Shown: positions 42,753 to 52,661, numbered from the stretch's first letter. The stretch: 64,000 nucleotides of DNA from Georgfuchsia sp049276455 (GCA_049276455.1 JBASWL010000271.1:4106-68105); one strand, 5' to 3'. Translations and numbers: made by a program. The notes: a model not told the origin generated them from the sequence alone.

Positions 42753-42787
42753 AGAACTGACATCGGTAAAAGGTTAAAGGGGCCATC

Positions 42788-43084
42788 ATGAAAATCGATA
42801 ATTCCATCAAGCCGCTCGCTGGCAATGGCATAGCAGGAAACCGTACTGCCAAGGCGGGCGCAGGCGACGTCAAGGCGCAGCCTGCTGACAGCGTCAATGT
42901 TCAATTAAGCTCCCTGTCCGCGCAGGTACAGACGGTATCCACAAGCGAAGGCATCGTCGACTCGGCCCAGATCGCTGCAATCAAGCAAGCCATCGCTGAA
43001 GGCCATTTCCAGATCAATCCCGGCGCCATCGCGGATCGGCTACTGGACAGCGTCAAGGAACTCCTCAACGCTTCACGCCATTGA
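42788..43084 (+). CDS. flgM: Anti-sigma-28 factor FlgM
   Basis: A 98-aa protein that holds FliA inactive until it is exported through the finished hook. The C-terminal FliA-binding half is recognisable (VDSAQIAAIKQAIAEGHFQI and NPGAIADRLLDSVKELL). The N-terminal half is likely disordered. AAAGG is the ribosome binding site. The gene sits behind a perfect FliA promoter, so FlgM is autoregulated through FliA. Confidence 0.96.
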   Translation: MKIDNSIKPLAGNGIAGNRTAKAGAGDVKAQPADSVNVQLSSLSAQVQTVSTSEGIVDSAQIAAIKQAIAEGHFQINPGAIADRLLDSVKELLNASRH

Positions 43085-43086
43085 TC

Positions 43087-43563
43087 ATGTCTGCCGCTGC
43101 AACGCCAACCGTCGGTCTGGCAAGTTGTATGGACGCCGAGCGGGATGCGCTCAAACAATGTGTCGATCTGCTTGGCCATGAGCGACAATTACTGATGGAT
43201 GGAGAAGTCGACGCGCTGGCCGATCTTGGCGCACGCAAATCCATGTTGCTGGAGTCGGCAGCAAAATTTTCATCGATCCGTGAGCGTTATCTTTCGGACA
43301 ACGGTTTCCCCGGTGATCACGATGGCATGGAGGCGTTGCTGCACACGAACCCCAGCCTGCACACAATATGGAATGAAACCCTGGAATGGGCAAGACAGGC
43401 CAGTATTCTTAACAGCGTGAATGGCGCCCTGATCGATATGCGCATCACTCACAACCGCTCTGCGCTGTCAGTCATGCACCAGGCCGCCAATTCTCATGCG
43501 ACCTACGGACAGGATGGTCACATGCAGCATGCTTCCCAGACGCGCGCGCTCGGGATTGGATAA
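43087..43563 (+). CDS. flgN: FlgN-family export chaperone for FlgK/FlgL
   Basis: A 158-aa helical protein in the usual position after flgM. The pattern ERDALKQCVDLLGHERQLLM and the later NSVNGALIDMRITHNRSALS fit the FlgN family. The ATG at 43087 lies two bases after the flgM stop; an in-frame TTG at 43081 is possible. Confidence 0.9.
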   Translation: MSAAATPTVGLASCMDAERDALKQCVDLLGHERQLLMDGEVDALADLGARKSMLLESAAKFSSIRERYLSDNGFPGDHDGMEALLHTNPSLHTIWNETLEWARQASILNSVNGALIDMRITHNRSALSVMHQAANSHATYGQDGHMQHASQTRALGIG

Positions 43564-43611
43564 ACCTGCCCTCAGCCACCCTCGCGCGGCAAGCATGGTC
43601 ACTCCTGGATT

Positions 43612-43634
43612 GGCCCGCAAACGGGCCTTCTGTC
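43612..43634. terminator. Hairpin between convergent flgN and fliA
   Basis: GGCCCG-CAAA-CGGGCC (43612-43627) followed on the plus strand by TTCTGTC. It lies in the 101-base gap between the 3' ends of flgN and fliA and could serve as a terminator for flgMN. Confidence 0.5.
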
Positions 43635-43664
43635 AGGTCTTTAGCTGCCTCTGTCCCTACGGTG

Positions 43665-44375
43665 TCAATAATCCCTCATGCGCGCACGCAGTCTGGCAAT
43701 CGCCTGCGAGTGAAGCTGGCATACGCGGGACTCGCTGACACCCATCACCTCGCCGATCTCGCGCAGATTGAGATCCTTTTCGTAGTACAGGCTCATCATC
43801 ATTTTCTCGCGTTCGGGCAGCGCATCGATGGCATCCACCAGCAGTTCGCGCAGGTTCTCCGCTTCCAGATTTTCGAGCGGTCCGGACTGCGTTGTAGCTG
43901 AATGACGATCAAGAAAACTGTCGTCGTCGGCTCCGTTAAAATCCTCGTAATAGACGAGTTGATAACCGCGCGCATCCTGTAGCCACTGTTGGTACTCGGC
44001 CAGCGACACCTTTAGGTAGTTCGCCAGTTCCTGCTCCGTCGGCCCACGCTTAAGTGTCTGTTGCAAGACGCTGACAGCAGCTTCGATGCTGCGCATATTC
44101 TTGCGCACTCCGCGCGGCACCCAGTCGCTCTGGCGCAGCTCGTCAATAATTGCGCCGCGAATGCGTTGCGATGCATAGGTTGCGAACTGCGCCCCAAGGG
44201 ATTCCTGATAGCGGTTGACGGCATCGAGCAAGCCCATCATGCCGGCCTGAATGATGTCGTCCACTTCAACGCTGGCCGGCAGCGTTGCCATCATATGGTG
44301 GGCGATGCGCTTGACCAGCGGTGCAAACTGGACAAGCTGCTGTTCCTTGTCGGCGATTCCTTCGGCTGTATACAT
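43665..44375 (-). CDS. fliA: Flagellar sigma factor FliA (sigma-28)
   Basis: A 236-aa sigma factor for late flagellar and chemotaxis genes. Region 2 is clear (VEVDDIIQAGMMGLLDAVNR; YASQRIRGAIIDELRQSDWV), as is region 4 (ALPEREKMMMSLYYEKDLNL; VMGVSESRVCQLHSQAIARL). The ATG at 44375 follows CAGGAGACAAGT; the frame is open to 44537. It lies downstream of flhG. Matching promoters are seen in this window before fliC, flgM, cheY, fliD and the HD-GYP gene. Confidence 0.97.
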   Translation of the reverse strand: MYTAEGIADKEQQLVQFAPLVKRIAHHMMATLPASVEVDDIIQAGMMGLLDAVNRYQESLGAQFATYASQRIRGAIIDELRQSDWVPRGVRKNMRSIEAAVSVLQQTLKRGPTEQELANYLKVSLAEYQQWLQDARGYQLVYYEDFNGADDDSFLDRHSATTQSGPLENLEAENLRELLVDAIDALPEREKMMMSLYYEKDLNLREIGEVMGVSESRVCQLHSQAIARLRARMRDY

Positions 44376-44416
44376 ACTTGTCTCCTGTGAGACTGTTTCC
44401 AGTTGCTTGATCAGTG

Positions 44417-45379
44417 TTACGACGTCAGTGAAATTTCCATTCCGGCTGTGCGAGTTCGCATGGAACCAGTGCCGTGAGGTGCATGCCACATGCCTGGCGA
44501 TTCCTTTTCGCAGTCTGGAATGCCGCTCGCAACACATCTGACGAGTCCATGCAGAAAAACAGCCATATCACTGCTACCCTCAGGCCGCGGCCACTCCGAG
44601 ACAGTCATCCCCAGGCGCCGAAAAACCGTCGCCGCAGATGAATCGGGAAATGCCTTGAGTACCGGGAGTCCCATACCTGCCGCGCGCTTGACGCTGTCAT
44701 CGGGAGGAATCATGCCCATCAACTCGAGCTCAACCCCCAGATAGCGCTTCGCCGCATCAGCCATGTTCCTGAACAAGGCGCGCGCCTGTTGCTCATTACG
44801 CACCTTGGACATCAGGACACGATAGCTTCGTTTACCGCATTCGGCAGTCGCACCCTTGATGAAGGCGTATGTATCGGTGATCGAAGCAACACTCCCGGTT
44901 ACCACCAGGATTTCCTCCTGGTTGCGCAGCGCCAGAGGCAACAGCCTGCTGGACGATCCAGCAACTGCATCGATGATTACTACGTCATAGTCCAGCCTGC
45001 ATGCAGTCAGCGTATCACTCAGGCGCAGTCGATTCTCGTGCGAAAGCCTTGCTAGTTCAGCCATCCCGCATGCCGCCGGCAGCAAGGAAATATCCGCGAT
45101 GCGAATAATCGATTTCTCCAATTCGGACTGACCCTGCACCACTTTGAGAAAATTGCGATAGGCTGGCTGCCCCAGGCAGTCTGCGACATTTCCCTGATCT
45201 TCATTCTCGTCCAGGATTAATACCTCGCGCCCTTTCTCAACCAGCGCAGCAGCAAGATTGACCGCGCAACTTGTCTTGCCTACGCCGCGTCGCGCCGAAT
45301 TCAGACGCAGAACCTGCAGTCCCTGTCGGCCGAGCAGACGGCGCAAACCCTCAGCCTGATCGCGCACCGGGTTAAGCAA
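44417..45379 (-). CDS. flhG: MinD-like ATPase FlhG (FleN)
   Basis: A 320-aa P-loop ATPase that controls flagellar number with FlhF. The P-loop is NSARRGVGKTS: the usual KGGVGKT signature lysine is replaced by Arg. VLILDENEDQGNVADCLG and VVIIDAVAGSSSRLLPLALR are the other nucleotide-site regions. The start is TTG, preceded by AAGGAG and overlapping flhF by 8 bases. The C-terminal 60 residues are not conserved-looking. Confidence 0.93.
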   Translation of the reverse strand: MLNPVRDQAEGLRRLLGRQGLQVLRLNSARRGVGKTSCAVNLAAALVEKGREVLILDENEDQGNVADCLGQPAYRNFLKVVQGQSELEKSIIRIADISLLPAACGMAELARLSHENRLRLSDTLTACRLDYDVVIIDAVAGSSSRLLPLALRNQEEILVVTGSVASITDTYAFIKGATAECGKRSYRVLMSKVRNEQQARALFRNMADAAKRYLGVELELMGMIPPDDSVKRAAGMGLPVLKAFPDSSAATVFRRLGMTVSEWPRPEGSSDMAVFLHGLVRCVASGIPDCEKESPGMWHAPHGTGSMRTRTAGMEISLTS

Positions 45380-46601
45380 GGGATACTCCTTCGCGCTGTG
45401 CTGGTGCGGCGGTATTGCGCGCGGCGCAATTCATCACCAGCGAAAACTCTTCGTTGTTCAGCGCATGAACCGAGTTTCCCGATATTGCCTTGAATGCGCG
45501 GCGGACCAGATAGTCGCGATGCGCCGCGTGCAGGTCCTCGGGCACGCGTTGCCCGTTGGCCACATAGTGGAGCGAAAGCCGGTGACGAATTACCGCGTCC
45601 AGCACCGGCCCAATATTGACCGCCTCATCAAGCTTGGAAATGATGCAGCCATGCAAGCCGCTACCCTTGTAAGCCAGAACCACGTCGTCCAGTGTCTGGC
45701 TGCTGCTGGTCGCATTGAGCAGCAACAGTCGCCGGGCATTGCCGCTGCTCAGCAGGCTGAGTTGCTCCCCCACCATCTGGTCATGCTGACCGACCCCCAC
45801 GGTGTCGATCAGCACCAGGTGCTTGTTCTTCAATTCGCCCAGCGTGCGTTGAAAATCTGCGCCGTCATGCACCGCATGGACGGTGACCCCGAGTATTCGT
45901 CCGTAAATCCGTAACTGCTCCTGCCCGCCGATACGGTAACTGTCGGTAGTCAACAGTGCCAGGCTCTCCGCACCATGCCGAACTACGCAGCGGGCCGCCA
46001 ATTTTGCGGTAGTGGTGGTCTTGCCTACGCCGGTCGGCCCCATCAATGCATAGACGCCGCCTTCGGTAATTATTTCATCCGTGACTGCCACTGGAAGATT
46101 GCGTGCAAGCGTCGCCCGCACCCATTCGGCGCCATCGCCGGCATTCAGTCCCGTCGGCAGGTGATCCATGATCTTGCGCGATAGGGCAGGGCTCATGCCG
46201 GCCTGCAGCAGCGTCCGCAGCTGGAGCATTCTTGTCGGGTTGCGGCGTTGCTCCTCGCCCCACGCCAGGCTCTCGATCTGCTGCTCTATGGTAGCCCGCA
46301 TCATGGCAAACTCCTTCAACAGGGTCTGCGCCAGTGGTTCCTCGGCAGGCGGTTGCACCGAGGAACTCGACTCCTGGCCACCTGGCCGCAGCAGCGCCTC
46401 GCGTACCCTGATTGCGTCCTGGGGCGCGGCGGTTGTTCTGGTTTCCGTGGCGTCCTGGATGTCATCTGCCGACATCGCCGTGATTTCGACGCCGCCTTCC
46501 ACCGTGCGATTCGACAACACCGCTGCTTCAGCGCCCAACAGGCGCTTGACTTCGCGCAATGCTTCGCGCGAGTTTCTGCCAAATACCTTGCGGATATTCA
46601 T
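45372..46601 (-). CDS. flhF: Flagellar SRP-type GTPase FlhF
   Basis: A 409-aa GTPase that sets the site of flagellar assembly. The N-terminal MNIRKVFGRNSREALREVKR is a typical FlhF start. The G1 loop is GPTGVGKTTTTAKL (about residues 189-202), followed by TTDSYRIGGQEQLRIYG and LVLIDTVGVGQHD (G3). It overlaps flhA by 4 bases. Presence of FlhF and FlhG together often goes with polar flagella. Confidence 0.97.
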   Translation of the reverse strand: MNIRKVFGRNSREALREVKRLLGAEAAVLSNRTVEGGVEITAMSADDIQDATETRTTAAPQDAIRVREALLRPGGQESSSSVQPPAEEPLAQTLLKEFAMMRATIEQQIESLAWGEEQRRNPTRMLQLRTLLQAGMSPALSRKIMDHLPTGLNAGDGAEWVRATLARNLPVAVTDEIITEGGVYALMGPTGVGKTTTTAKLAARCVVRHGAESLALLTTDSYRIGGQEQLRIYGRILGVTVHAVHDGADFQRTLGELKNKHLVLIDTVGVGQHDQMVGEQLSLLSSGNARRLLLLNATSSSQTLDDVVLAYKGSGLHGCIISKLDEAVNIGPVLDAVIRHRLSLHYVANGQRVPEDLHAAHRDYLVRRAFKAISGNSVHALNNEEFSLVMNCAARNTAAPAQREGVSLA

Positions 46602-48685
46602 GCTCCACTCCCTATCATCGTGGCTACGCGGATCTTTCTGCTATCAGGAATTTCGGCGTGTGAAAGAACCTTGAGTTGCGGCACCGTACGACGCAGGAAG
46701 CGCGACAGCTGCATCCGCAATTGCGCTGGCACCAGCATCACCGGCGGCAGGCCTATCTGTTCCTGATGTTCGGCGGCACTCGCTGTTTCGCGCATCAGTG
46801 TATCGGCGAGACCAGGCTCTATACCAGCGCTGCCACTGCTGTCCGCCTGCATTGCCTGCAGCAGCAGACGCTCCAGTCCGGGATTGAGAGCCAGGACCTG
46901 CATTTCGGAAGCTGAGGGAAATAACTGCTGGGTAATGGCACGGCCCAATGCAATTCGCACTGCCGAGGTAAGCAGTATCGGATCCTGCGTCTGCGTCGAA
47001 TTGTCGGCCAGGGTTTCTATAATGCTGCGCATATCGCGGATGTGCACCGCCTCTTCCAGCAGATTGTGAAGCACTTTCTGTAGTGCAGAGAGCGACAGCA
47101 TCTTGGGTACTACTTCCTCCACCAGTTTGGGCGCTGATTTCGCCAGATGATCGAGCAGTTGTTGTACTTCATGGCGCCCCAACAACTCTGCGGCATGGGT
47201 TTGTATCAAGTGGTTGAGATGCGTTGCCACCACGGTACTCGAGTCGGCGACGGTATAGCCAAGGCTTTGGGCCTGCTCCCGCAAAGCGGGTTCAATCCAC
47301 ACTGCTGGCAAGCCAAAGGCTGGATCATGCGTGCTGATACCGGGAATGGTACCCATCACCCGTCCCGGATTTATGGCCAGCATCATGCCCGGCTGTGCTT
47401 CGCCAGAGCCGATCTCCACCCCTTTCAGCGTAATGCGATAGGCATTGGGCTTGAGTTCCAGGTTGTCACGAATATGCACCGGAGCGGGAAGAAAGCCGAT
47501 TTCATGGGCGAATTTCTTGCGTATGCCCATGATCCGCTTGAGCAACTCACCATCCTGAAGTTTGTCCACCATCTGTATCAAGCGATAGCCGACTTCGAGA
47601 CCGAGCACGTCGACCGGCGTGACATCGTCCCAGCTCGCTTCCTGCGACGACAGCGCGGTTGCCTCCGCCATCGGCAAAGCATCTGCTTTGGTTTCAACAG
47701 GTGTTTTCTTCAGCATATGTGCCCCACCCATCAGCAAGCCGGCAAGCAGTAGAAACGCGAAATGCGGCATACCGGGAATCAGCCCCATGCCACCGACAAT
47801 GCCACCGGTCAGCAACAGTACCTGTGGTTTGCTGAACAACTGGTTCACCACCTGTTCGCCGAGGTCTTCATCGGTCGATACCCGGCTCACCACCATGCCG
47901 GCTGCGGTGGAGATGATCAGTGCCGGGATCTGCGCCACCAGCCCATCGCCGATGGCCAGCAGCGTGTAGTTGTGAGCCGCCGTGGCAAGGTCCAGATCGT
48001 GTTGCAGCACGCCGACCACAAGGCCGCCGACGATGTTGATGAGCATGATGATGATGCCCGCCACCGCGTCGCCGCGCACGAACTTGCTGGCGCCATCCAT
48101 GGAGCCGAAAAAGTTGGCCTCCTGTGAAATCTGCGCACGGCGCTGGCGTGCCTCTTCCTCACCGATCTGTCCGGCGTTGAGATCGGCGTCGATGGCCATC
48201 TGCTTGCCCGGCATGGCATCCAGTGCAAAACGCGCACTGACTTCGGCGATGCGTCCGGCCCCCTTGGTGATTACCACGAAGTTGATCACCACCAGGATCA
48301 CGAATACCACTATCCCCACGGCGTAATTGCCCCCGACCAGGAAATGGCCGAAGGCCTCGATCACCTTGCCGGCGGCGGCGGGACCGCTATGGCCCTCCAT
48401 CAGTACCACACGGGTCGAGGCAACATTGAGTGACAGCCGCATCAGCGTGCTCATCAGCAACACGGTAGGGAATGACGCGAAATCCAGTGGCTTCAAGCTG
48501 TACAGGGATACCAGCAACACCATGATGGACAACGCGATGTTGAAGGTGAACAGCAGATCGAGCAGGAATGGTGGCAGCGGCAGGATCATCATCGCCATGA
48601 TGAGGATGATCAGCACCGGACCGGCCATGCCTTTCAGGTTTGCCTGACTGGCCCAGGCGGGAAGCATTGTGGCGTTTGCGCTCAT
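46598..48685 (-). CDS. flhA: Flagellar export gate protein FlhA
   Basis: A 695-aa export gate with about eight N-terminal membrane segments and a cytoplasmic C-terminal domain. The FHIPEP signature region is clear (MRLSLNVASTRVVLMEGHSG; GAGRIAEVSARFALDAMPGK; QMAIDADLNAGQIGEEEA). The cytoplasmic part has GEAQPGMMLAINPG and VLSHAEIPDSRKIRV. Four-base overlaps with flhB and flhF. Confidence 0.98.
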   Translation of the reverse strand: MSANATMLPAWASQANLKGMAGPVLIILIMAMMILPLPPFLLDLLFTFNIALSIMVLLVSLYSLKPLDFASFPTVLLMSTLMRLSLNVASTRVVLMEGHSGPAAAGKVIEAFGHFLVGGNYAVGIVVFVILVVINFVVITKGAGRIAEVSARFALDAMPGKQMAIDADLNAGQIGEEEARQRRAQISQEANFFGSMDGASKFVRGDAVAGIIIMLINIVGGLVVGVLQHDLDLATAAHNYTLLAIGDGLVAQIPALIISTAAGMVVSRVSTDEDLGEQVVNQLFSKPQVLLLTGGIVGGMGLIPGMPHFAFLLLAGLLMGGAHMLKKTPVETKADALPMAEATALSSQEASWDDVTPVDVLGLEVGYRLIQMVDKLQDGELLKRIMGIRKKFAHEIGFLPAPVHIRDNLELKPNAYRITLKGVEIGSGEAQPGMMLAINPGRVMGTIPGISTHDPAFGLPAVWIEPALREQAQSLGYTVADSSTVVATHLNHLIQTHAAELLGRHEVQQLLDHLAKSAPKLVEEVVPKMLSLSALQKVLHNLLEEAVHIRDMRSIIETLADNSTQTQDPILLTSAVRIALGRAITQQLFPSASEMQVLALNPGLERLLLQAMQADSSGSAGIEPGLADTLMRETASAAEHQEQIGLPPVMLVPAQLRMQLSRFLRRTVPQLKVLSHAEIPDSRKIRVATMIGSGA

Positions 48686-49824
48686 GCCGGCGCACCTTCG
48701 GGATCAAGGCCGGTCGGCACCGGCAGATCGCACGGCGGTTGTGGTGGGATGCCGACGCCGGGACGATGCCGGCGCAGTTGATAGATATAGGCGAGGACTT
48801 CCGCCACAGCGGCGTAGAGCGCTTCTGGAATCTGGTCGCCGAGCTCGGTATGCCGGTGCAGCGCGCGCGCCAGAGGCGGCGCCTCGACAATGGGAATCCG
48901 ATGCTCGGTGGCAATTTCGCGGATGCGCGCCGCCACCAGGGACGCGCCTTTCGCGACGACGCGCGGCGCTCCGGCCATGCTCTCCTGATAGCGCAGGGCC
49001 ACAGCGAAGCGGGTGGGATTCACGATCACCACATCCGCATTGGGTACATCGGCCATCATGCGCTTGCGTGCGGCCTCGCGCTGTAAACTGCGAATCCGTG
49101 CCTTGACATGAGGATCACCTTCGGTTTCCCTGGCCTCTTTGCGTACCTCCTCCTTGCTCATGCGCAGCTTGCGATGATGATCCCAGAGCTGAAAAGGCAC
49201 ATCCATCGCAACGATGGGGACCATGCCACAGGCGATAGCGATGAAGCTCATGACCATCAGGCTGCCGAGATGTCCCAACCCCGCCTCCAGCGGTTCGTTG
49301 CTCAGGCCCATCACGCCATCCCGGTTATGCCACATGACCCAGACTGCGATGCCACCCACGATCAGGGTCTTTGCAATGGCCTTGGCCAGCAACACAAGGC
49401 CGTGCAGGGATAGCATCCGTGACAAGCCCCGTAAAGGGTTGATGCGCTCAAAATTCGGTTGCAATCCCTTGGTTGTAAACATCCAGCCATTGAGCAGCAG
49501 TGGCGATGCGAGAGCGGCGACAAACACCAGGAGCAGCAACGGCAGAAGCGCGGACAAGGCATTCCATCCAAGGATGGAAAGCCGCTCCATCATCAACTGC
49601 GGATCGAATGCCATTTCGCGAGGTAGCACCAGCCCGGATTCAAGCATCCCTGACAGACGCGAAATTATGCCGCTTCCCATCAGCCAGGCTCCCAGACCAC
49701 CGGTCATCAGCACGGCAAACGTCGATAGCTCCTGGGAACGGGCGACCTGCCCCTCCTCGCGTGCCTGCTCCAGGCGCCGCTCAGATGCCGCTTCGGTTTT
49801 TTCGAGATCGCTTTCCTCGGCCAC
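48682..49824 (-). CDS. flhB: Flagellar export switch protein FlhB
   Basis: A 380-aa export-gate protein with four membrane segments and a cytoplasmic domain. The N-terminal ESDLEKTEAASERRLEQARE is typical. The self-cleavage site reads NPTR (VIVNPTRFAVALRY) instead of the usual NPTH; the Asn-Pro that are cleaved are kept. The GTG start at 49824 has GGGGGA upstream. The C-terminal part contains VAKGASLVAARIREIATEH and ends with a Pro-rich tail. Confidence 0.96.
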   Translation of the reverse strand: MAEESDLEKTEAASERRLEQAREEGQVARSQELSTFAVLMTGGLGAWLMGSGIISRLSGMLESGLVLPREMAFDPQLMMERLSILGWNALSALLPLLLLVFVAALASPLLLNGWMFTTKGLQPNFERINPLRGLSRMLSLHGLVLLAKAIAKTLIVGGIAVWVMWHNRDGVMGLSNEPLEAGLGHLGSLMVMSFIAIACGMVPIVAMDVPFQLWDHHRKLRMSKEEVRKEARETEGDPHVKARIRSLQREAARKRMMADVPNADVVIVNPTRFAVALRYQESMAGAPRVVAKGASLVAARIREIATEHRIPIVEAPPLARALHRHTELGDQIPEALYAAVAEVLAYIYQLRRHRPGVGIPPQPPCDLPVPTGLDPEGAPA

Positions 49825-50014
49825 TGCATTCCCCCATCACTGAGGAATGATTATTTGCCGTCAAGGGACTCCGCCGTACGTAAAACAACCGGCTGATTGC
49901 GTCACAGTCTTTTGATTGGCGGTGCCTGCGGACTACAGTTGGCCGTAGTAGATTCGAGACATTGATTATCCCGGGATGCGATCCAATGGTCGGCAATCGC
50001 TGCGGGACGGGCTT

Positions 50015-51775
50015 CTACGAGACGAGAAGTTGTTGGCCGAACTCTGCTGCAGCGATAGTCGATGAAAGCATGTCGCTGATTTTTTCTGCCGTCGCTGGTT
50101 TGCTGAACAGATAGCCCTGATACTCATCACATTCCAGATGCCGCAGGAAATTCAGTTGCGCCTCGGTCTCGACGCCTTCCGCAATCACCTTGAGATGCAA
50201 ACTACGCGCCAGGGAACTGATGGCCTTGACGATGGCAGCATCTTCGGTTTCCCGGGTGATCTCGCGCACGAAGGACTGGTCGATCTTGAGTGCATGCACC
50301 GGAAAGAATTTCAGGTAGGCCAGACTGGAATAACCGGTACCGAAATCGTCAATAGCGATCTCTACTCCCATGTCACGCAATTGCCTCAGCGTCGCCAATG
50401 AACTCTCGGTGTGATGCATCAGCATGCTTTCCGTGATCTCCAGTCCGAACAGGCCAGGGTCAATACCTGCTTCCTCAATGGCGGCAGCCGTAGCCTGCAA
50501 CAGATTCTTGTGCTTGAACTGTCGCACTGAAAGATTGACCGCGACCTTGATATTGCGGCCCTCATCGGCCCAGACCCGGCACTGTCGGCAGGCCTCGCGC
50601 ATCACCCAGTCCCCGATCGGCAGGATCAGGCCGGTATCTTCCGCCATCGGGATGAAGGCAGCCGGCGACACCAATCCGAAATCGTTGTTGTGCCAGCGCA
50701 ACAGCGCCTCGACCGCGACGATCCGTCCACTTCTAATATCAATGCGCGGCTGGTAGGCAAGAAACAGCTCGTTCCGCTTCAGTGCGTAATGCAACTGGCT
50801 TTCCATGGTCAGCCGGGTCGATGAATGGAGGTGAGTTTCGCGGGAATAGAACTGGTAGCCGTTTCCGCCCTCCTGTTTGACCCTGCCTATGGCGAGACCA
50901 GCAGCCTTGATGAGTTCGTCATTGGATTTCATGTGGCCGGGGAAGGTAGTAATACCTATGCTGGCAGTTACGAACAACTCCTTGCCATGAAACAGTATCG
51001 GCTCGTCGAAGATTTCAAGTATCTTGTCTGCAACGGGTGATATTTCATCTATGGACGATAGTCCCTCCATGATTATGGTGAATTCGTCGCCAACGAACCG
51101 GGCGATGGTGTCGGATTCGCGCAGGGTGGCCCTGAGGAGATTGGCCACATTCCTCAACACGGTGTCGCCAGCTTCGTGCCCCAGCGCTTCGTTAATTTCC
51201 TTGAACCGGTCGAGGTCAAGCAACATCAACGCCATGATGCGATTCTCGCGCTGGGCACGCACCATGGCGAGCATCAGGCGGTCGCGGAACAGCATGCGAT
51301 TGGGCAGGCCGGTCAGACCATCGTACTGGGCCAGGTGGTTCAGCTTTTCTTCCGCCGCCTTGCGTTCGGAAATGTCGGAAAAGCATACGATGTGATTGGT
51401 GAGCTTCCCGCTGCCGTCATGCACTGCCTTGATGGTCACCCACTCGAGATGGGTGTCGCCATTTTTACTGCGACACCAGAGTTCCCCTTTCCACCTTCCG
51501 TTTTCACGAACGACCCGCCGCACGTCTCTGACAAAGGCCGCATTGTGCATGCCGGAATCCAACAATTCTATGGCATGCCCTGCAACATCTTCCTGTGTAT
51601 AACCCATGACCGTGGTGAACGCTTCATTCACCACCTTGAACCTGAACATGGCGTCGGCGACCATAACGCCTCCCCACAGTTTATCCAGGGCCAAGATTTT
51701 CAGCTGCTTGTGCTCTTCAAGGCCAAGACCCGTAGCGACATCCGCATTGATAATTTTGTGGAGCGAAGCCGGCAT
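50015..51775 (-). CDS. PAS-GGDEF-EAL c-di-GMP phosphodiesterase
   Basis: A 586-aa cytoplasmic protein: a PAS domain (about residues 25-135), a GGDEF domain and a C-terminal EAL domain. The GGDEF site is VGDEF with an intact RESD I-site, so it probably binds GTP or c-di-GMP rather than acting as cyclase. The EAL motifs look intact (VEALLRW, VNLSVRQF, EITES, DDFGTGYSSLAYLKF, IAEGVETEAQL), so c-di-GMP hydrolysis is expected. The ATG at 51775 follows GAGGGAACG; a GTG at 51865 is in frame. Last gene of the flhD-cheZ strand. Confidence 0.92.
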   Translation of the reverse strand: MPASLHKIINADVATGLGLEEHKQLKILALDKLWGGVMVADAMFRFKVVNEAFTTVMGYTQEDVAGHAIELLDSGMHNAAFVRDVRRVVRENGRWKGELWCRSKNGDTHLEWVTIKAVHDGSGKLTNHIVCFSDISERKAAEEKLNHLAQYDGLTGLPNRMLFRDRLMLAMVRAQRENRIMALMLLDLDRFKEINEALGHEAGDTVLRNVANLLRATLRESDTIARFVGDEFTIIMEGLSSIDEISPVADKILEIFDEPILFHGKELFVTASIGITTFPGHMKSNDELIKAAGLAIGRVKQEGGNGYQFYSRETHLHSSTRLTMESQLHYALKRNELFLAYQPRIDIRSGRIVAVEALLRWHNNDFGLVSPAAFIPMAEDTGLILPIGDWVMREACRQCRVWADEGRNIKVAVNLSVRQFKHKNLLQATAAAIEEAGIDPGLFGLEITESMLMHHTESSLATLRQLRDMGVEIAIDDFGTGYSSLAYLKFFPVHALKIDQSFVREITRETEDAAIVKAISSLARSLHLKVIAEGVETEAQLNFLRHLECDEYQGYLFSKPATAEKISDMLSSTIAAAEFGQQLLVS

Positions 51776-51867
51776 CGTTCCCTCATTGCCATCGCTGGTA
51801 TATTGCCGCCTCGCCGCCTCTATAGGCCGTTTGCGTATTCTTTCCGAATTCCGGTATCCGGCCACGG

Positions 51868-52620
51868 CTAGAATCCCAAGCTCTCCAGCAAGTCGTCGAC
51901 CTGATTCTGGTTCGTGACTACATCGCTGCGGCCTTCGGCGCTGACGACTGGTCCGTTCATCAAGCCGTTTGTCGCTTCCGTCCGTTTTTCCTGTGGCATG
52001 TTGTCAAGCAGAAGCTGCAATAATTGGCGTTCCACCGTCTGGATGATTTCAGTGGTCTTCTTGATCACCTGGCCGGTCAGGTCCTGGAAGTCCTGAGCCA
52101 TCATGATTTCCATCAATTGCGCGTTGGTCGCAGCGGTTTGTCCCGGAACCACATCGAGAAAACTGCGCGTTTGTGCCACCAGTTCATCGAACTCGGCATT
52201 GCCCTGCCCACCAGCGAACAGCTGGTTCCATTGCGCTGACAAAGCTTCGGCACCACGAGCCAGCTGATCCTGAATAGGCTTCACCACGTCGGTAGCGTTC
52301 AGCGTGCGCTCCGCTGCCTGTTCGGTCATCGTAATCACGTACGACAGCCTGTCACTGGCATCGGGAATCTCGGCCGCGGTTTTTTCAATGAGTTTGTCGT
52401 AACCGAGGGCACGCAAATTTTCATGCAGTTGGCGCGTCAAATGGCCGACCTGGACCAATACATTTTCCGCTTCGCCTGTTATCCCGTCCCTGGCAATATC
52501 GGAAACTCGCAATGGCTGGCTGACGCCATGAGTGTCCATGGTTCCGCACTTGGTCGCGATATTGTCGAAAAGTTCTTCCAGAGTGTCGACATTTTCAGAA
52601 ACGCTAGCCGCCTGATCCAC
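51868..52620 (-). CDS. cheZ: CheY-P phosphatase CheZ
   Basis: A 250-aa phosphatase that dephosphorylates CheY. The long helical hairpin is present, with the active-site region AQDFQDLTGQVIKK (catalytic Asp and Gln), and the C-terminal CheY-binding tail VDDLLESLGF. The GTG start follows GAGGTGACATA. It lies downstream of cheY, and CheZ is limited to beta- and gammaproteobacteria and a few others. Confidence 0.97.
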   Translation of the reverse strand: MDQAASVSENVDTLEELFDNIATKCGTMDTHGVSQPLRVSDIARDGITGEAENVLVQVGHLTRQLHENLRALGYDKLIEKTAAEIPDASDRLSYVITMTEQAAERTLNATDVVKPIQDQLARGAEALSAQWNQLFAGGQGNAEFDELVAQTRSFLDVVPGQTAATNAQLMEIMMAQDFQDLTGQVIKKTTEIIQTVERQLLQLLLDNMPQEKRTEATNGLMNGPVVSAEGRSDVVTNQNQVDDLLESLGF

Positions 52621-52661
52621 TATGTCACCTCGTTTTGACGTTATGAACGGCCTGATCAGGA

